30,938 bases of DNA from positions 1-30,938 of IMG/VR virus record IMGVR_UViG_3300009529_000030; one strand, written 5' to 3'. The notes under the pieces were generated by a model. That model had not been told where the DNA came from, did no database searches, and saw only the letters and a list, made by a program, of their open reading frames with translations. How positions within the stretch are numbered: position 1 is the stretch's first letter; every line of letters starts with the position of its first letter. Shown here one piece after another: positions 29,839 through 30,938 of this stretch. A program made the position numbers and the translations under genes. The DNA comes from a virus.

Positions 29839-30456
29839 TTATCGATTCCATTCTAGTTTGATTGCAAGCCATATGATGGCTTGATATTGAAAGCCTTTCA
29901 TTCTTGCTTTACCTGCAAGCTCGGCGGTGATCGCCTCGATTCGGCGGTATTGCTTCTCAGTTACGGAGTCAATCGTCTTGACTACTCCATCGCCGGGCTT
30001 CGTTAGGCAAGCTCGGATATGCCAGCTATCGATCGTGATATGATCGGGCGATTGCAAGCCTACGTTCATTGCGAATGAGTGAACCTTCGGCGATGTTGCC
30101 AAGGCATCCCTTTCATCCGTTAGGATTTCCCAAGCAAACCTTCGGTTGCGGTGCGTGTTGCAGACAGTCACGCTAGTGACTGGCTCTCCCGCCACGAATG
30201 CAGCCAGCATCGCTTCGGCATCCTTCTTGTTTTGCTCCCATCGGTTTTTCGGAGAAAGCCTTGCGGTAACTCCAGCGACTTTGTATGGACTGATGCCATA
30301 CTTCTTGCTCATCTTGCGGACGAACTGTTGAGCTTCATCATACCAAACCCGCCCTGCTCGGCGAGTTGCACTATCCGCTGATTTATACCTAGCGGTTAGG
30401 TTTTGGCGGATGTCTTCATCCGACAACTTTACTACTGTTCGTTTTCCTAGTTGCAT
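29839..30456 (-). CDS. Phage protein resembling HhH-GPD DNA glycosylases
   Basis: A 205-residue protein. Residues about 30-75 (RVWYDEAQQFVRKMSKKYG, then VAGVTARLSPKNRWEQNKKD) and 120-155 (TSPKVHSFAMNVGLQSPDHI, then TIDSWHIRACL) follow a pattern I recall in a widespread phage family: LSP-x-N-x-W-x-x-N, then K-x-x-F-x-x-N, then TID-x-W-x-x-R. The Lys in the middle block and the Asp in TIDSW are placed like the catalytic Lys and Asp of HhH-GPD glycosylase/lyases. That link is by eye only. A base-excision or modification role would fit the nearby methyltransferase. Its start lies 41 nt inside the preceding gene. Confidence 0.6.
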   Translation of the reverse strand: MQLGKRTVVKLSDEDIRQNLTARYKSADSATRRAGRVWYDEAQQFVRKMSKKYGISPYKVAGVTARLSPKNRWEQNKKDAEAMLAAFVAGEPVTSVTVCNTHRNRRFAWEILTDERDALATSPKVHSFAMNVGLQSPDHITIDSWHIRACLTKPGDGVVKTIDSVTEKQYRRIEAITAELAGKARMKGFQYQAIIWLAIKLEWNR

Positions 30457-30643
30457 ATTTACTTTCGTTTTCGTTTATCATTTTCCAAAACTCCTCCTCG
30501 GTGCATTCTCCTTGGAAGATTGTCTTGATCGAGAATCCTTTGACGCCATTTGATAGCGTGTGCTCTTGGCGATGCCTACCATCATAAATGGTAGCTTCGC
30601 CTTTTTCTTTCGAGTAATACCCGAAGGTTCTATCCATTTTCAT
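30416..30643 (-). CDS. Small protein of unknown function
   Basis: A 75-residue protein beginning MKMDRTFGYYSKEKGEATIY, with DGRHRQEHTLSNG and a helical FWKMINENESKYA segment. DGRHR resembles the ParB/sulfiredoxin-like D-G-x-H-R motif, but the rest of that domain is missing, so I do not assign it. The start follows the preceding stop by 1 nt (TAAAATG). The 3' 41 nt overlap the HhH-like gene in another frame. Confidence 0.6.
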   Translation of the reverse strand: MKMDRTFGYYSKEKGEATIYDGRHRQEHTLSNGVKGFSIKTIFQGECTEEEFWKMINENESKYATRKTNSSKVVG

Positions 30644-30644
30644 T

Positions 30645-30938
30645 TTATACTTGGGTTATTAGGTGATACATTCTGCAAGCAAGATCCTTCATCTTCTGTT
30701 CCTTTTCGTGCTTCGATCTCACCTGATCATAATACATACTTGCCGGGAACAAGCATTCATTGTCCTTTCGGCGGATGTAGATCCGTAGTTCCCTTGCTTC
30801 ATTGAGTGGAATGCTAGGGCGATTGCCCCAAGGCGTTACTGGTTTACTTCCTCGTATTACGAGTTTGTAAGAGCTTCCGCATTGTTTTGCATTGGCTCGC
30901 ATTGTTTTGATGAGTTGCCATCCCGCATCATTATTAGG
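30645..30938 (-). CDS. Unknown protein, 5' end beyond the right edge
   Basis: At least 97 residues; the frame is open to the window edge, and codons before the first ATG at 30902 (reading NNDAGWQLIKT) look coding, so the true start is probably outside. It is basic and contains SSYKLVIRGSKPVTPWGNRP, then PLNEARELRIYIRRKDNECL and a C-terminal helix (HEKEQKMKDLACRMYHL). No family recognised. It is followed after 1 nt by the next gene. Confidence 0.62.
   Translation of the reverse strand, partial: PNNDAGWQLIKTMRANAKQCGSSYKLVIRGSKPVTPWGNRPSIPLNEARELRIYIRRKDNECLFPASMYYDQVRSKHEKEQKMKDLACRMYHLITQV

Noticed and set aside
30416-30643. ParB-like DGRHR motif in a 75-residue protein
   Set aside because: Only the five-residue motif matches; the rest of the ParB/sulfiredoxin domain is missing.

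Overview
The window is a contiguous piece of a tailed double-stranded DNA phage genome (Caudoviricetes), most likely a podovirus-like virion type. A terminase, a 702-residue portal, an SU10-type (DUF5309-like) capsid protein, a nozzle-like tail protein, a short fibre and three large ejection-type proteins occur together. No tape-measure, sheath or baseplate gene is seen. Several families (minigene products, the C-terminal CWVAREVYG-type domain, the ejection proteins) are ones I associate with phages from aquatic or marine samples. The host cannot be named. No integrase, repressor, canonical tRNA or CRISPR array was found, so a lytic lifestyle is the simplest reading.

Left two thirds, plus strand (1-22102), late module. 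The order is terL (cut by the left edge), a small unknown gene, portal, a SleB-type wall hydrolase, a small unknown gene, an acidic scaffold-like protein and the major capsid protein, which is closed by a strong intrinsic terminator. After that come neck/adaptor genes, an LRR protein, three small membrane proteins that look like a lysis cassette, and a chain of very short basic or cysteine-rich genes. One minigene encodes a CDGSH-like iron-sulfur motif. The module ends with a nozzle-like tail protein, a fibre with decapeptide repeats, an acyltransferase-like protein and three ejection-type virion proteins. Many late genes lack a clear Shine-Dalgarno sequence and are linked by TAATG stop/start overlaps.

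Right third, minus strand (22092 to the right edge), DNA metabolism module, read leftward and convergent with the late genes (11 nt tail-to-tail overlap). Read from the right edge: small unknown genes, a possible HhH-GPD-like protein, a DUF1281/YubB-like protein, a C5 cytosine methyltransferase with a long conserved-looking ORF in a second frame, a tiny membrane protein, an unknown protein, a RecB-like nuclease, a tmRNA-like small RNA, a membrane-anchored Myb/SANT-like protein, a coiled-coil protein, an endonuclease VII-like nuclease, an ERF annealing protein, a small protein with an SSB-like tip, a DUF1599-like protein, a DnaB helicase and a PD-(D/E)XK nuclease. Together these suggest annealing-based recombination, junction cleavage, replication and DNA modification. 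A DNA polymerase is not in the window.

The most unusual observations are (1) a 66-nt RNA at 26354-26419 that reproduces the tRNA-like domain of tmRNA, including a G3-U70 pair, with its helix capped by a UUCG tetraloop instead of a tag-coding region; (2) apparent dual coding across the methyltransferase gene, with overlapping start codons; (3) a 45-residue CDGSH-like protein with Cys replacing the ligand His; and (4) a chain of translationally coupled basic minigenes.
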